DNA of 64,000 nucleotides from GW2011-AR15 sp964512765 (GCA_964512765.1 CAZEKF010000001.1:1-64000), one strand, 5' to 3'; shown: positions 25,601 through 34,326, counted from the stretch's first letter. Notes: generated from the letters alone by a model not told the origin. Numbers and translations are program-made.

Positions 25601-26176
25601 TATCCTTTAGAGTTATACCAAGCAGCGCAAGAATACAAATATCCTTGGGAAGTTGAAATTTTACAGATTAATAATGTTCTTGATAAAAATGAACAGTATG
25701 AAGGCATGGGATACACACACGAAGTTTCTAACATGAATTCAGGGGCGAGATGTTCATCTTATAAAATATTTCCGACAATGAAAGAAAAATTACAAGGACA
25801 AATGGTGCTTGCAGAAAAAATTACTGCAGTTGAACCTGGCCAGGTTGCACAATTAGTCATAGAAAAACATTTTTTAAAGGATATTAAAGGCAACTTAAGA
25901 AAATTTTCAACACAACAATTTCGGTGTGTAAAATGTAACAAAAAATATAGGCGCCCCCCTTTGATAGGAAAATGCATTTCTTGTGGTGGCAAAATTATTC
26001 TTACAATATCAGAAGGAAGCATAATTAAATATTTAGAACCTACGCTGAGTTTAGCAACAAAATATGAAGTTTCACCGTACCTTGTCCAAACACTAGAGTT
26101 TTTAAATAAACAAATAGAATCTGTGTTGGGTAGAGAAAAAGAACGTCAAGAGGGGCTTGGCAAGTGGTTTGGCTAA
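22667..26176 (+). CDS. polC: DNA polymerase D large subunit (DP2), catalytic
   Basis: Catalytic subunit of the family D polymerase. The 1169-residue protein contains the double-psi beta-barrel active-site motif RRNCDGDE, with D921 and D923 as metal ligands. A Cys cluster beginning at C674 (CEKCNKE...CSVCEIC) and a second starting at C1087 (CVKCNKK...CISCGG) are zinc-binding. The final residues QEGLGKWF form a PCNA-interacting box. Length is continuous with the family and no intein interrupts it, although DP2 is a frequent intein host. It follows polB directly. Confidence 0.97.
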   Translation: MNASKQMQQYFEEVEKEVNYVHKLATEARKKGYDPESRVDIPLAKGVAQRVEGLISAVSPKIMKSGVAERIVHLEKKYGSLDWRVALKISEEVAQEKFYKFESKQKAMETAVRVGLAYITLGVISAPLEGFIELRIKKRKDGKEYVSAFYAGPIRAAGGTAEAVSLVIADYVRTKMGYMSYDPTEKEVKRYISEVRDYHERVTNLQYFPSDKEIEFLTKNLSIEINGDPTEEMEVSNYKDLDRVETNRIRGGICLVLAEGLAQKAPKLHKKLRKWGKEFDLNWDFLKEFLDIQKTVKAKGKKIESKLKISPNYTYIKDLVAGRPVLSFPMKYGGLRLRYGRTRTTGLAAAAMHPQTMKVLNNYIAIGTQLKLERPGKATAIVACDTIEGPIVKLNNGSVIVLDNNSQIKIEEVKEILFLGDVLFNYGDFSENGHKLVPVGYCQEWWIREFEKATTELFGTFEVEKTSELLGVKPEHLQQLFNEPLSTKTSSRLAIKISKLFKIPLHPDYTYYWTNITKEELYNLFNWFNKAKLKQGNNKIQKIIVQTSEKEKKTLEKIGLPHLFVGKEFVVIEKEHANIVYNLFLKNKETANVVFKDTEPVLETISLLLGVTVRDKGGTFIGARMGRPEKAKMRKLSGSPHFLFPVGNEGGRLRSIQSALEQKKITADFPIFLCEKCNKETICSVCEICKSKTVKGHYCQKCGVIKNKCQHDRVYEYRNKEININNLFKTTIKDAKLNIFPDLIKGVRGTSNRSHVPEHLLKGILRSKHKVFVNKDGTTRYDMIELPVTHFQPKEIGTEVEKLKELGYTHDTKGIELTEPSQMLELKPQDQILPACLEVSDETSDEVLYRVASFVDELLVRLYKTEPYYKLNSKKDLVGHLIVGLAPHTSAGTIGRIIGFSKTQGMFSHPYYHAAMRRNCDGDESCVILLMDAFLNFSRSFLPDKRGSRTMDAPLVVTSLLVPAEVDDEVHGMDIVWQYPLELYQAAQEYKYPWEVEILQINNVLDKNEQYEGMGYTHEVSNMNSGARCSSYKIFPTMKEKLQGQMVLAEKITAVEPGQVAQLVIEKHFLKDIKGNLRKFSTQQFRCVKCNKKYRRPPLIGKCISCGGKIILTISEGSIIKYLEPTLSLATKYEVSPYLVQTLEFLNKQIESVLGREKERQEGLGKWFG

Positions 26177-26177
26177 T

Positions 26178-26474
26178 TTAATCCTTTTCAAAAACAATTT
26201 GAACATAAGGAACATTGTTCAAAAAATTTACTTGTTCTTGACTAACAAAGTCTTCTTTTTGTAATATACTAACTACGCCTTGACCAACAGCATTAATTAT
26301 ATAAGCTTGTTTGATCAATTTTAGAAACTCTTGTTCAGACATTTTTGTTCCGTTGTAAAAATCTGAACTTAGATCGAGCATTAAATTTGAATCTTCAATT
26401 CTTTTGCCAAGTAATGTTTCATCACAAATAGCAAGAACCAACTTTCCTTGGTCAATGTGTTTTTTAACAATCAT
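26178..26474 (-). CDS. DUF424 family protein
   Basis: This 98-residue archaeal protein matches DUF424: a strand ending LAICDETLLGK, a conserved FYNGTKMSEQE segment, and a helix with INAVGQGVV. Its molecular function is not established; it is often encoded next to translation genes, as here with aIF2 beta 3 nt upstream. It converges on polC with a 1-nt gap. Confidence 0.85.
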   Translation of the reverse strand: MIVKKHIDQGKLVLAICDETLLGKRIEDSNLMLDLSSDFYNGTKMSEQEFLKLIKQAYIINAVGQGVVSILQKEDFVSQEQVNFLNNVPYVQIVFEKD

Positions 26475-26477
26475 TTT

Positions 26478-26876
26478 CTAACTGCATGGGTAACGCGCAC
26501 CACACGCATTACATTTAATAAAAACCATCCTATTTTGTTTAATTAGTTTTGAATCAGGTTTGCCACAATCTTTGCACAGCACAAACTTTTTAGCGTATTC
26601 TTCAACTTTTTCATTTATCCTTGTTGCACTAACCTTTCTTCCTAGTACTACTAAACTTTTTTGAACTTCGCCAGGTGTGGCAAGTTCTTTTAATATATAT
26701 TTTAATAATGAGTTAGGATCCCTTCCTAAAGAATCAGCAATCTGAAAAAAATTGCTTAATACTGTTTTATTACCTTGCAAATGTCCACGAATCTTTGGAA
26801 TAGTAAATCTTTCAGTTTTAAGAACAGATTCTGGCAAATTTTTCCTTGCTTGTTTTAACAATTTTTTATAATCCAT
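26478..26876 (-). CDS. eif2b: Translation initiation factor aIF2 beta subunit
   Basis: Part of the aIF2 heterotrimer that delivers initiator tRNA to the small ribosomal subunit. The 132-residue protein has the central alpha/beta domain (about 20-95, with IRGHLQGNKT and LATPGEV) and a C-terminal zinc ribbon (C101, C104, C122, C125). Length is normal for archaeal aIF2 beta. It is followed by DUF424, probably in one transcript. Confidence 0.95.
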   Translation of the reverse strand: MDYKKLLKQARKNLPESVLKTERFTIPKIRGHLQGNKTVLSNFFQIADSLGRDPNSLLKYILKELATPGEVQKSLVVLGRKVSATRINEKVEEYAKKFVLCKDCGKPDSKLIKQNRMVFIKCNACGARYPCS

Positions 26877-26917
26877 TAATCATCAAAGAAACTATAGACT
26901 ATATTTAAAAGTTCTTA

Positions 26918-27388
26918 TTAAACAACCAATCCTTTAATTTCACCATTAGCATAATTAGACAAGCCAGTTTCTATATTTGTGTAACTTATTTGAATTATAC
27001 TTTCAAACCTGTCGCCTGCCAACAACCCAGGACAACCAATTGTTAACTTAAACAAACCATTTATTGGGACAACGTTAGGCAAACTAGTGAAAGAGCGATT
27101 AGATTTACCAACTGCAACCATAGTATCTCCCGAACAACCAGACACACTTAAGTTGTTAACATACACAGGATTAATCTGGTTGTTTTTTAAAGCGAACGTA
27201 ACATTGTTTTCTGTAATTACTGCTTTATCAACACAATCCATTCCTGCAGGTAAATAACATGTTTCAGGCAAGTTTTCGTTAAAATTAAAAATGTCAAAAT
27301 AAGAAATCGCGGCAACTGCTACAATAATCGCTACGAATGCAAAACCATACATTAACAGCATTTCTGTAGCTACTTGTGCTTTTTTCAT
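26918..27388 (-). CDS. Type IV pilin-like protein, class III signal
   Basis: This 156-residue protein begins with a short positive leader (MKKA), a QVATE stretch and a hydrophobic helix (about 10-30), the class III signal cleaved by an archaeal prepilin peptidase (PibD-like), probably after MKKA. The exported part keeps PETCYLPAGMDCVDKA, shared with the paralogue upstream, and later cysteines that may form disulfides. It is the second of two tandem pilins located before the secretion ATPase and platform genes. Confidence 0.85.
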   Translation of the reverse strand: MKKAQVATEMLLMYGFAFVAIIVAVAAISYFDIFNFNENLPETCYLPAGMDCVDKAVITENNVTFALKNNQINPVYVNNLSVSGCSGDTMVAVGKSNRSFTSLPNVVPINGLFKLTIGCPGLLAGDRFESIIQISYTNIETGLSNYANGEIKGLVV

Positions 27389-27409
27389 GTTTGAAAAATT
27401 AAATTAAAT

Positions 27410-27889
27410 TTAACCAACACGTCCTCTAACGTCAACAGGTACAGTATGAGTTAAACCAGTTTCTGTGTTTGTGTAAGTTACAGTTAATGTGTCTTCGTAC
27501 TTGTTTCCTGAAGTTAAAGTACAATCTACTTGTAACCTAAACACCTGGTTATTCGTGACGTTAAATGCAGAGAAACTTGTTGCAGTTGTAATTGTGCCAG
27601 ATGTGCCTGCTACTCCACCACTATCACCAGTACATGAGCTTCCATCGAAGTCTGTTATCTCTGTTGTGAAACCAATATTGTTTCTAAGTGCTAATGTAAC
27701 ATCTGTGGTGGATACTGCTGCTTTATCAACACAATCCATTCCTGCACTTGATTGACATCTTTCTGGAAGTAATCGAGCAGGGTCTAACACACCAAAGTAT
27801 GCTAATGCTGCAATTGCTGCTATAACTACTAGGATTGCCCAACCATAAGTCATCAAGAACTCCATCGCTGCCTGTGCTTTTTTATTCAT
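27410..27889 (-). CDS. Type IV pilin-like protein, class III signal
   Basis: The 159-residue product starts MNKKAQAAMEFLMTYG, with the KKAQxxxE class III signal and a hydrophobic helix (about 12-31). The mature part is Ser/Thr/Gly-rich, typical of a surface filament, with Cys residues at the positions seen in its neighbour. A strong ribosome binding site (GAGGTGAT) precedes the ATG at 27889, suggesting high expression as the major pilin. It shares PERC..SAGMDCVDKA and AL+NN with the 156-residue paralogue, so the pair arose by tandem duplication. Confidence 0.88.
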   Translation of the reverse strand: MNKKAQAAMEFLMTYGWAILVVIAAIAALAYFGVLDPARLLPERCQSSAGMDCVDKAAVSTTDVTLALRNNIGFTTEITDFDGSSCTGDSGGVAGTSGTITTATSFSAFNVTNNQVFRLQVDCTLTSGNKYEDTLTVTYTNTETGLTHTVPVDVRGRVG

Positions 27890-27984
27890 TTTATCACCTC
27901 GTTCTCCCTAGGAGATTAAACTATTATTTTGGTATTTATGCTTCTGTGGTATATAAATGTTACGTTTTTCCATACTAGTTTACA

Positions 27985-29169
27985 TTATGCAAAAAACCCA
28001 CCAAGCAAAATATGAAGTAATTTAAATGCTGCGTAGTAAATCATTAAACTCATCATTACATATCCAGGAATTTTTTTAATAGCTTCTTTTGCATTACCTT
28101 TTTGGATAACACTTATAATTATTGCTGCAAAAGTCGACGAAATAAAAAGACTAGTGGCGGCAAAAATTTGGTAATCTTTTAATGAAATTGCTTGACCAGA
28201 ACCTGACAACATACTACCTAAACCACCAAAACTTTGTCCCGAGCTTCCAACATTAATATTAGAGAATATTGAGTTCATTATAACAATAAGTTCAGTTGTT
28301 AACCCAAACAAAAAAGGAGCAGCTCCAATAGTTGCAAACAAAATAAATATGACATAAGTTGTAACATTAGACGCCATTTCTTTACGTATTATGTCTGTTT
28401 CACGCATGTTAGACGCTACCCTATTCAATAAATCACCAAGTTCGCTACCCGAATCTAGTCCTTCCAACAAAAGGTTTAATGCACGTTTTATTCTAATAGA
28501 GTCATATTTTTCTGAAAAATTTATCAATGCGACAGGTAATTTTTCGCCAATCATGGTTGCCTTTGCGATTGATTCCATTTCTTTTGCTAAAATTCCGAAC
28601 CTGGGCCGTATCGCGTACCATAACGCTTGGTCAACAGGCATGCCAGCGTTAATGTTAGCAGCAGTCAACTGCAAAAAATCCGGAAAAACTTCTTCAACTT
28701 CTTTACGCCTTTTATGGATTCGTAAATCAATATAAATCAAATAAATCAACCAAGACAAAAGAAACAAAATAAGAGAACCAAAGACCCACAAAGGTAATAA
28801 AAAACCAAAAGCATCAGAAACAAAAGTGTTATTTAATACAAAAGAATAGATTAAGTAAATTGTAGAAACACCTATTAAAACAAGCGTAAAATAAATAATT
28901 CTTTTATTAATATCTTTAGTTTCAAGTTTAATATCTGCTTTCTCCATAAAAACAGCTAAAGATTTCTTTTTTTGATGTTTGGATTTCTTTTCCTTTTTGA
29001 CCTTTTTTATTTTTAGATGGCGCGGTTGCTTAATTTTTTTTTCTGTTTTAACTAATTTTTTCTTTTCCTTTTTGATTTCTAGAGACGGAGAAGTTTTGAT
29101 TTTTTTTGAAGTTTTAACTAATTTTTTCTTTTCTTTTCTCAGTTTTTTCAATCTTTTTTTAATTTTCAT
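27985..29169 (-). CDS. Pilus/secretion platform membrane protein (T2SF/TadC family)
   Basis: Inner membrane platform that works with the ATPase to assemble the filament. This 394-residue protein has an unusual basic N-terminus (about 1-75), containing two copies of a 22-residue Lys-rich unit. Two membrane helices follow (about 92-115, 125-150), then a T2SF cytoplasmic domain (EVFPDFLQLTAANINAGMP...), and three helices near the C-terminus. Its start overlaps the upstream platform gene by 4 nt (ATGA), so the two T2SF proteins are co-made. Confidence 0.85.
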   Translation of the reverse strand: MKIKKRLKKLRKEKKKLVKTSKKIKTSPSLEIKKEKKKLVKTEKKIKQPRHLKIKKVKKEKKSKHQKKKSLAVFMEKADIKLETKDINKRIIYFTLVLIGVSTIYLIYSFVLNNTFVSDAFGFLLPLWVFGSLILFLLSWLIYLIYIDLRIHKRRKEVEEVFPDFLQLTAANINAGMPVDQALWYAIRPRFGILAKEMESIAKATMIGEKLPVALINFSEKYDSIRIKRALNLLLEGLDSGSELGDLLNRVASNMRETDIIRKEMASNVTTYVIFILFATIGAAPFLFGLTTELIVIMNSIFSNINVGSSGQSFGGLGSMLSGSGQAISLKDYQIFAATSLFISSTFAAIIISVIQKGNAKEAIKKIPGYVMMSLMIYYAAFKLLHILLGGFFA

Positions 29170-29918
29170 AGTTCAACAGGCGGCCTTATAGAATTAATCA
29201 TTGCTACAAACATGAACTGTATAAAACCATTTGCACAGGCTATTAATAGTAAAATAACTAAATTTAGTTTTAGTCCAACAAAAATAGAAATAATAGTTAA
29301 CAAAGTAACGCCTAAGCTAGGCATAATAATTGCAATTAACATGTAAAACATTGCTAGAGGATTTAACTTCTTAGCATACTCGTTTACCAATATTTGTTGT
29401 TCTTTTATCAATGTTTCAATCACTGAATTAAGAGGTTCTGCAACATCGCCACCAGTTTTTAATGAGTTCGAAATTTGCCACAAAATTTTTGTAAGACTGT
29501 GGCTCGGACAAACGTCAATTGTTTCAGAAATTGCAGATTCAAGTGTTGTACCAATGTCAACCTTTATTATGATTTCATTGAAATAGTACCCAACAGCAGG
29601 ATAATTTTTTGCCAGATTTTTCATTGCACCGTACAATGTAACACCAGATTCCAGTTCAACTACAAGAAACCTGCCTGCAAAAATGATCTCTTTGTTAACC
29701 TCTCTATCAAGTTTCTTTATTTTTACACTCGGAAACTGAAAAAAATAAAAAAATGAGAACATAAACAAGAACGGAACCGCAATAAGTAATAACATAACAA
29801 TACCTGCGCCTTCCAATGATCGTGCAAAAAACAAGAAGAGGATGAACGCAATGCCCAACGAAACATATATAGCAGAGATTAAAGTTCTTTGAATAAACAC
29901 GTCAGGCTCCATTGACAT
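29166..29918 (-). CDS. Pilus/secretion platform membrane protein, second T2SF paralogue
   Basis: The 250-residue protein has two N-terminal membrane helices (about 14-30 and 37-57), a T2SF domain with EIIFAGRFLVVELESGVT, and two C-terminal helices. It lacks the basic extension seen in its partner at 27985. Two T2SF proteins encoded side by side resemble the TadB/TadC-like arrangement of archaeal pili. It is downstream of the ATPase gene with a 63-nt gap. Confidence 0.85.
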   Translation of the reverse strand: MSMEPDVFIQRTLISAIYVSLGIAFILFLFFARSLEGAGIVMLLLIAVPFLFMFSFFYFFQFPSVKIKKLDREVNKEIIFAGRFLVVELESGVTLYGAMKNLAKNYPAVGYYFNEIIIKVDIGTTLESAISETIDVCPSHSLTKILWQISNSLKTGGDVAEPLNSVIETLIKEQQILVNEYAKKLNPLAMFYMLIAIIMPSLGVTLLTIISIFVGLKLNLVILLLIACANGFIQFMFVAMINSIRPPVEL

Positions 29919-29981
29919 GTTAGCTTTTTTCGTAACTTATCTTGTAAATATGGAAACTTTTGTGCTAAGAATTTAATTATT

Positions 29982-31643
29982 TCAATTATTACCACCAAAC
30001 TTTTTATTTTGCCTGATAAATTTCATAAGGTTTTGTTTATTAGTATAATATTCTGCCATTACCCTACCAACGCCGTCAACAGTAGCAATTTCTTGTTTAA
30101 CCAAATATTTTAGAACACTTTGTTTTTCTAGTAAATCTTTTTTAATTTCAGAATCTGTAAAACCAGTGAATAATTTTAAGGTCGTCATTAAAGCTTTTGA
30201 TTTGTTAGCATGCACTAATTTGTCAAGTTTAGAATTGTACTGCATTAATATATGGGCAGTTGAATCTGGCAATATTTCTGCAATCTGGAAAGTTCGTCTA
30301 TTGCCTGTCCGTCTGTTCCTGAACTGCATAATGATTAATGAAATTGCAGGCAACATAATTTCAGGGACATCAATAGGAGGGTTTGTTAACCTTTGCACAG
30401 TTTCTTCAGATGTGTTGGCATGAAAAGTTGCGTATACACTATGTCCGGTATGGATTGCTTCAAACAAGGTTTCTGCTTCTTTTTTTCGTCGTACTTCACC
30501 TACAAGAATTCTGTCTGGTCGCATTCTTAAACTGTTAACTAATAAATCACCCATGGAAACTTCACCTTTACCTTCTGCGTTTGGTAATCTAGTTGATAAC
30601 GGAACCCAGTGAAGAAACCTAGGCAATCTAATTTCACGAGTGTCTTCAATAGAAATTATTCTTTGGTTAGGTGGAAAAAAAGTGGCTAGAACGTTTAGTG
30701 TAGAAGTTTTACCTGAAGCTGTGCCACCAGCAATAATCGCAGATAATTCGTATTGCATAGCCAACCAGATTAAACTTGCAGATTCATAATTCATTGTTCC
30801 AGATTTTAAGAAGTGTGTTATTGTGAACGGATCGCGTGAAAACTTTCTAAATGTTAATGTATGGCCTTTTGTAGATATTGGGCTTAATGTCGCGTTAACC
30901 CTGTCACCTTCATTCATATGTGCATCTAACAACGGTTCAAGAACACTGATTTGTCTGCCAACTTTTCTGGCAATAGTTGTTGCATAATGCCGTGTTTTGT
31001 CGTCGGTTTCTAAAACAATGTTAGTTTTTAACCAACCAAGTTTTTTATGATACACCCACGCAGAATCTGAAGCAGAGTTAATAACTATCTCTTCAAGAAA
31101 ATCATCATCCATTAAAATTTCTAAACTCCCCAGTCCAAGACTTCTCTGTATTAAATATGTGGTTAAAAAACTCTTTGTGTTTTGTTCCATATCAGGAAAA
31201 TATTTGTTTATTAACACAGAAATTGTTTGTGCAAACTTCTTTTCGATCTCATCAGTTTTTTTCATATCTGTTAAGTCTGCAATGCCAAGAGAAACTTCAG
31301 AAATAAGTTGTTTTCTAATTTTTTCAAGGACAAGTTCTGTTGTTTCACTAATTTTAGAAATAGATACTGTGTAAATTGGAACAAATTCGTCTTGGACAGA
31401 TTTTATCTCGATTTGAATGGGGATGTCTTTTGACTTAAAATCATATTTTTCTATAACTGTTTCTTTGACAGGAGAAGATTCTTTTTTAATCTTTGTTGCC
31501 TCTATTTTTTCTTGCTTTGGTTGTTCTTTTACTTCCTTTTTTTCTTTAGGTTCCTCTTGTTTAGGTTGTTTTCTAACTTCTTTCTTTATCTCGTTCTTTT
31601 TAGAACTAGTTTTTTTAATCCTGTCCACCCTCTTTTTTTTCAA
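29982..31643 (-). CDS. Type IV pilus secretion ATPase (GspE/FlaI/TadA family)
   Basis: Powers pilin assembly. The 553-residue protein starts at a TTG (31643), no ATG being available before the conserved region. The first 65 residues are Lys/Glu/Pro-rich. The core has the N-terminal domain, Walker A with GGTASGKTST, an Asp-box region IISIEDTREI, Walker B RILVGEVRRKKEA, and the GHSVYATFHAN His box. The upstream coiled-coil gene stops 1 nt before this start, and the T2SF genes lie downstream. Confidence 0.93.
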   Translation of the reverse strand: MKKKRVDRIKKTSSKKNEIKKEVRKQPKQEEPKEKKEVKEQPKQEKIEATKIKKESSPVKETVIEKYDFKSKDIPIQIEIKSVQDEFVPIYTVSISKISETTELVLEKIRKQLISEVSLGIADLTDMKKTDEIEKKFAQTISVLINKYFPDMEQNTKSFLTTYLIQRSLGLGSLEILMDDDFLEEIVINSASDSAWVYHKKLGWLKTNIVLETDDKTRHYATTIARKVGRQISVLEPLLDAHMNEGDRVNATLSPISTKGHTLTFRKFSRDPFTITHFLKSGTMNYESASLIWLAMQYELSAIIAGGTASGKTSTLNVLATFFPPNQRIISIEDTREIRLPRFLHWVPLSTRLPNAEGKGEVSMGDLLVNSLRMRPDRILVGEVRRKKEAETLFEAIHTGHSVYATFHANTSEETVQRLTNPPIDVPEIMLPAISLIIMQFRNRRTGNRRTFQIAEILPDSTAHILMQYNSKLDKLVHANKSKALMTTLKLFTGFTDSEIKKDLLEKQSVLKYLVKQEIATVDGVGRVMAEYYTNKQNLMKFIRQNKKFGGNN

Positions 31644-31644
31644 T

Positions 31645-32788
31645 TTATCCTTTAACTAATTTAACTAATTTTTCTAAATCTTGTTTTAAAACAGATTTCT
31701 TGTCAGAAATCTTCGTGAACTGTTTTTCTAGTCCACCAACATGAGATTTTACAATGTTTGACTTTGTAGACAAGTCAAATGCAAGAGCTTTTTTTTGTAG
31801 TGTTTTAAAATCTGCTTCTAACTCTTTTTTTTCAGAGTCTATCTTAGATATCAAGTTAGTAACTGTTTTTCTTCTATCAAAGAATTTCTTGAACTTTGTG
31901 GTTGCTTTAACACTTTCGTCTACTTGTGTTTTAATTGCCATTGTTTTTTCTTTTGCTTTTTTTAGGATGTCATCCTGTAACTTAACAATCTTGTCTTCAT
32001 GTTTCTTTGCTTTATCTAATAATGGTTGAAGTTCTAGTTTTTTCTTTGTAATATTATCACTGATTTCTTTAATTGTTTGTTCAAGGTTTGCTGCCTTTTT
32101 TTCAGATGCTGTGATTGACAATTTTTCAGTAGAAATTCTTCTACTAAGATCTTTAGAAATCTCAACAATTTCCTCAATGCGTTCCATTAAATTTTCTTCT
32201 TTTTCTTCAAGAGACAATAACCGTTGTTCTTTAGCTTTCACGTCCTTTTTTTCAACTTCTAACTCGTCCAACAAATCTTGGTGTCGTTTTTCTTCATACA
32301 GAATTTCTTTGTGTGCTTTGTCAAGAACAGTGTGAAAATCATTGATTTGTTTTTGAATATCTTTGTCAAGATTTTTCTTCAAATACTCGTAATTTTCCAG
32401 TTGTTTAACTTCCTCCTGTACCTGGCCGATTTCGTCACCAATTTCTTTTCTAAGAATGTCAAACTCTTTCTTAATCTTTTCAAGACCAATAGAATCACTG
32501 TCAAGATGTTTTAGGCTTGTCTCAACTTTTCTGACAAACGCATCTTTTTGTGTTGAATATTCTTTTTCTTTAACTTTTATTTCTTTTTGAGTCAATTTTC
32601 GCTCTATTAAAAACGTTTTTGAGAATTTGTAATCAATGCTAAGAATGTTTTCTTCTTCTAAAAAATCTGCCCATTCTTGTATAACAACTTTGCTAACACC
32701 TAGTTTTTTAGCTGCGTCGTCTATTGAAATTTTTTTCAGAATTAACAAGTTCAACTAATCTATCGACTCCAGTTTCTATCTTTTTCAT
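31645..32788 (-). pseudogene. Helix-turn-helix/coiled-coil protein with a frameshift near its 5' end
   Basis: The main frame (31645-32754) begins only with a weak TTG, inside what reads as a conserved N-terminal domain. In another frame, an ATG at 32788 opens MKKIETGVDRLVELVNSE and runs into an early stop; a TATA box lies 27 nt before it. The two frames join if the A7 run (plus-strand T run 32730-32736) loses one A, giving ...NSEKISIDDAAKKLGVSKV. The joined protein would be about 380 residues: a short winged-helix-like domain, then a long coiled coil. It lies just upstream of the pilus ATPase. It may be a sequencing error, slippage or real decay. Confidence 0.75.
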
Positions 32789-32809
32789 ACAGTCTTAAAA
32801 TGCCCTTGG

Positions 32810-32819
32810 TTATAAAAAG
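32810..32819 (-). promoter_or_regulatory. TATA box for the pilus operon
   Basis: On the minus strand ctttttataa lies about 27 nt before the ATG at 32788. It supports that ATG as the real start of the frameshifted first gene. Confidence 0.5.
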
Positions 32820-32842
32820 GTTTTGAAAATTAAACATAAAAA

Positions 32843-33421
32843 TTAAAGAATTTGTCGTATATGGTCATGTAAGTTTTCAAAGCACGTTCCAAGCATCTTT
32901 TTGTTTAAACCAAGTGTAAGTAAAACACTTTCCAGTTGTTTTCTTGATTTTAATTGATAAGGAGTTCTTGCAAAAGATGCCACAAACAAATTAACATCAT
33001 ACTTACTACACAACGTAATAATAAATTTTAACTGTTCGATTGCCAACGGATTATGTTTGCTTTTTAATATTTGTGAGAATGAAAGCCCAAAACACAACCC
33101 CTTTTCTTTAATCTCCTTTATAATAACTTGGTTGATGCTTTTCAATGGTGCGTGAAAACTAGGAGAATCATTAGTTTCATAAAATAAAATTGTGTTTGGT
33201 AAATTTCTTGTAATCTTATTTGAAAATAATATCTCGTTGTAAGTTTTTTTAGTATTGTTTTTTACTAACAGCCCAGAACAAGTTACAATTTCTTTGCCTG
33301 CTATTTTTTTAAATTTACTCTTGTCTTCATGTACAAAACATACCCCAGGAGTAGAAAGTTTTTTTACTATTTCAATAAACTTTTCTTCATTATTGTTTGG
33401 GAAACATACGTCTATGAACAT
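32843..33421 (-). CDS. rnp3: RNase P protein component 3 (Rpp30)
   Basis: Protein subunit of archaeal RNase P, which matures tRNA 5' ends. The 192-residue protein shows the PHP/TIM-barrel-like pattern of Rpp30: MFIDVCFP at the start, an EILFSNK segment, GLCFGLSFSQIL, and a C-terminal ASFARTPYQLKSRKQLESVLLTLGL. Divergence is high, so the assignment rests on these spaced motifs. It starts 1 nt before the stop of the thiolation enzyme gene, so both tRNA-processing genes share a transcript. Confidence 0.75.
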   Translation of the reverse strand: MFIDVCFPNNNEEKFIEIVKKLSTPGVCFVHEDKSKFKKIAGKEIVTCSGLLVKNNTKKTYNEILFSNKITRNLPNTILFYETNDSPSFHAPLKSINQVIIKEIKEKGLCFGLSFSQILKSKHNPLAIEQLKFIITLCSKYDVNLFVASFARTPYQLKSRKQLESVLLTLGLNKKMLGTCFENLHDHIRQIL

Positions 33422-33422
33422 T

Positions 33423-34283
33423 TTAATCCCTGATTTTTTTCAAATACAAACAAGCATTACAAATATCTTTGGTTGAATTCTCGCCGCACAATTTACATTT
33501 TGTCATAATAATCTTTTCTTTTGAGTCTTTTTTGTAATTCAAGAACCAAGTTACAATGCTCCTCTTGACCTCTGGTTGTTCAACTTCAATTTTATTTAAT
33601 AGCTTTTTAATCCTTAATCTAAAAGATCTGTCAATGTTTGGACAACAGTTGAAATCTATTTGAAGTTTATTAATACTCGAATAAAACAGTATTTCTTTTT
33701 CAGGGCACAAATATAAAGGTTTAACTCGTCTTGTAAATCCTTTTTTATCCGTTGTTCCTGGCCCTTGCCTGTTCAATGCGTCAACATTATTTTTCACCAA
33801 ATTCATAACAACAGCTTGTGCTTCATCATCTAAATTATGGCCCGTGACTAAAACATCATATTTTTTTGAATGCTTGTTTAACAGATATCGTCTGAGAATG
33901 CCACAAACAGTACATGGCCGATCTTGCGTTTTTATTATAATTTCATCAAGTGTTTTACTAAGTTCTTGTTTAAATGAAACAATCTTTAGCTTTATTTTAT
34001 GTTCACTGCAAAATTGTTTTAGCATTTCTACACTAATGTCTCTGTAATTTTCAATACCTTCATTGATTGCCAACGCAGTTATGTTATAACCATATTTTTT
34101 TAATATATACAGGATTGTTGTTGAATCTTTACCACCTGATGCAGCCACCATTACCTTGTCAGTTTTTTTGAATAATTTGAATTGTTTGATTGTTTCAATA
34201 ACTTTTTTTTCAAAATATTCAGAAAAATGCTCTTTACAGTAGTTGTTAAATACAGCTTTTTGTTTACATGATTTGCAAGCCAT
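33423..34283 (-). CDS. ncsA: tRNA 2-thiolation enzyme (TtuA/NcsA family)
   Basis: Transfers sulfur to a tRNA uridine. I start at the ATG at 34283 (286 residues); a TTG further upstream is less likely because a TATA-like box (34305-34315) sits about 27 nt before the ATG. The PP-loop SGGKDST (50-56) activates tRNA with ATP. C124-x-x-C127 and a later C213/C214 fit the cluster-binding site of this family. Zinc fingers lie at both ends (C3, C6, C16, H19 and C263, C266, C275, C278). The adjacent suf operon with SufS and SufU could provide sulfur and iron-sulfur clusters. Confidence 0.9.
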   Translation of the reverse strand: MACKSCKQKAVFNNYCKEHFSEYFEKKVIETIKQFKLFKKTDKVMVAASGGKDSTTILYILKKYGYNITALAINEGIENYRDISVEMLKQFCSEHKIKLKIVSFKQELSKTLDEIIIKTQDRPCTVCGILRRYLLNKHSKKYDVLVTGHNLDDEAQAVVMNLVKNNVDALNRQGPGTTDKKGFTRRVKPLYLCPEKEILFYSSINKLQIDFNCCPNIDRSFRLRIKKLLNKIEVEQPEVKRSIVTWFLNYKKDSKEKIIMTKCKLCGENSTKDICNACLYLKKIRD

Positions 34284-34326
34284 AATCAACAAGGAACTCA
34301 ACAGAATATTAAAAAGTTATAGTATC

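Noticed and set aside
22667..26176. Intein in the DP2 gene
   Set aside because: The coding region is continuous with family motifs and normal length; no extra block near the active site.
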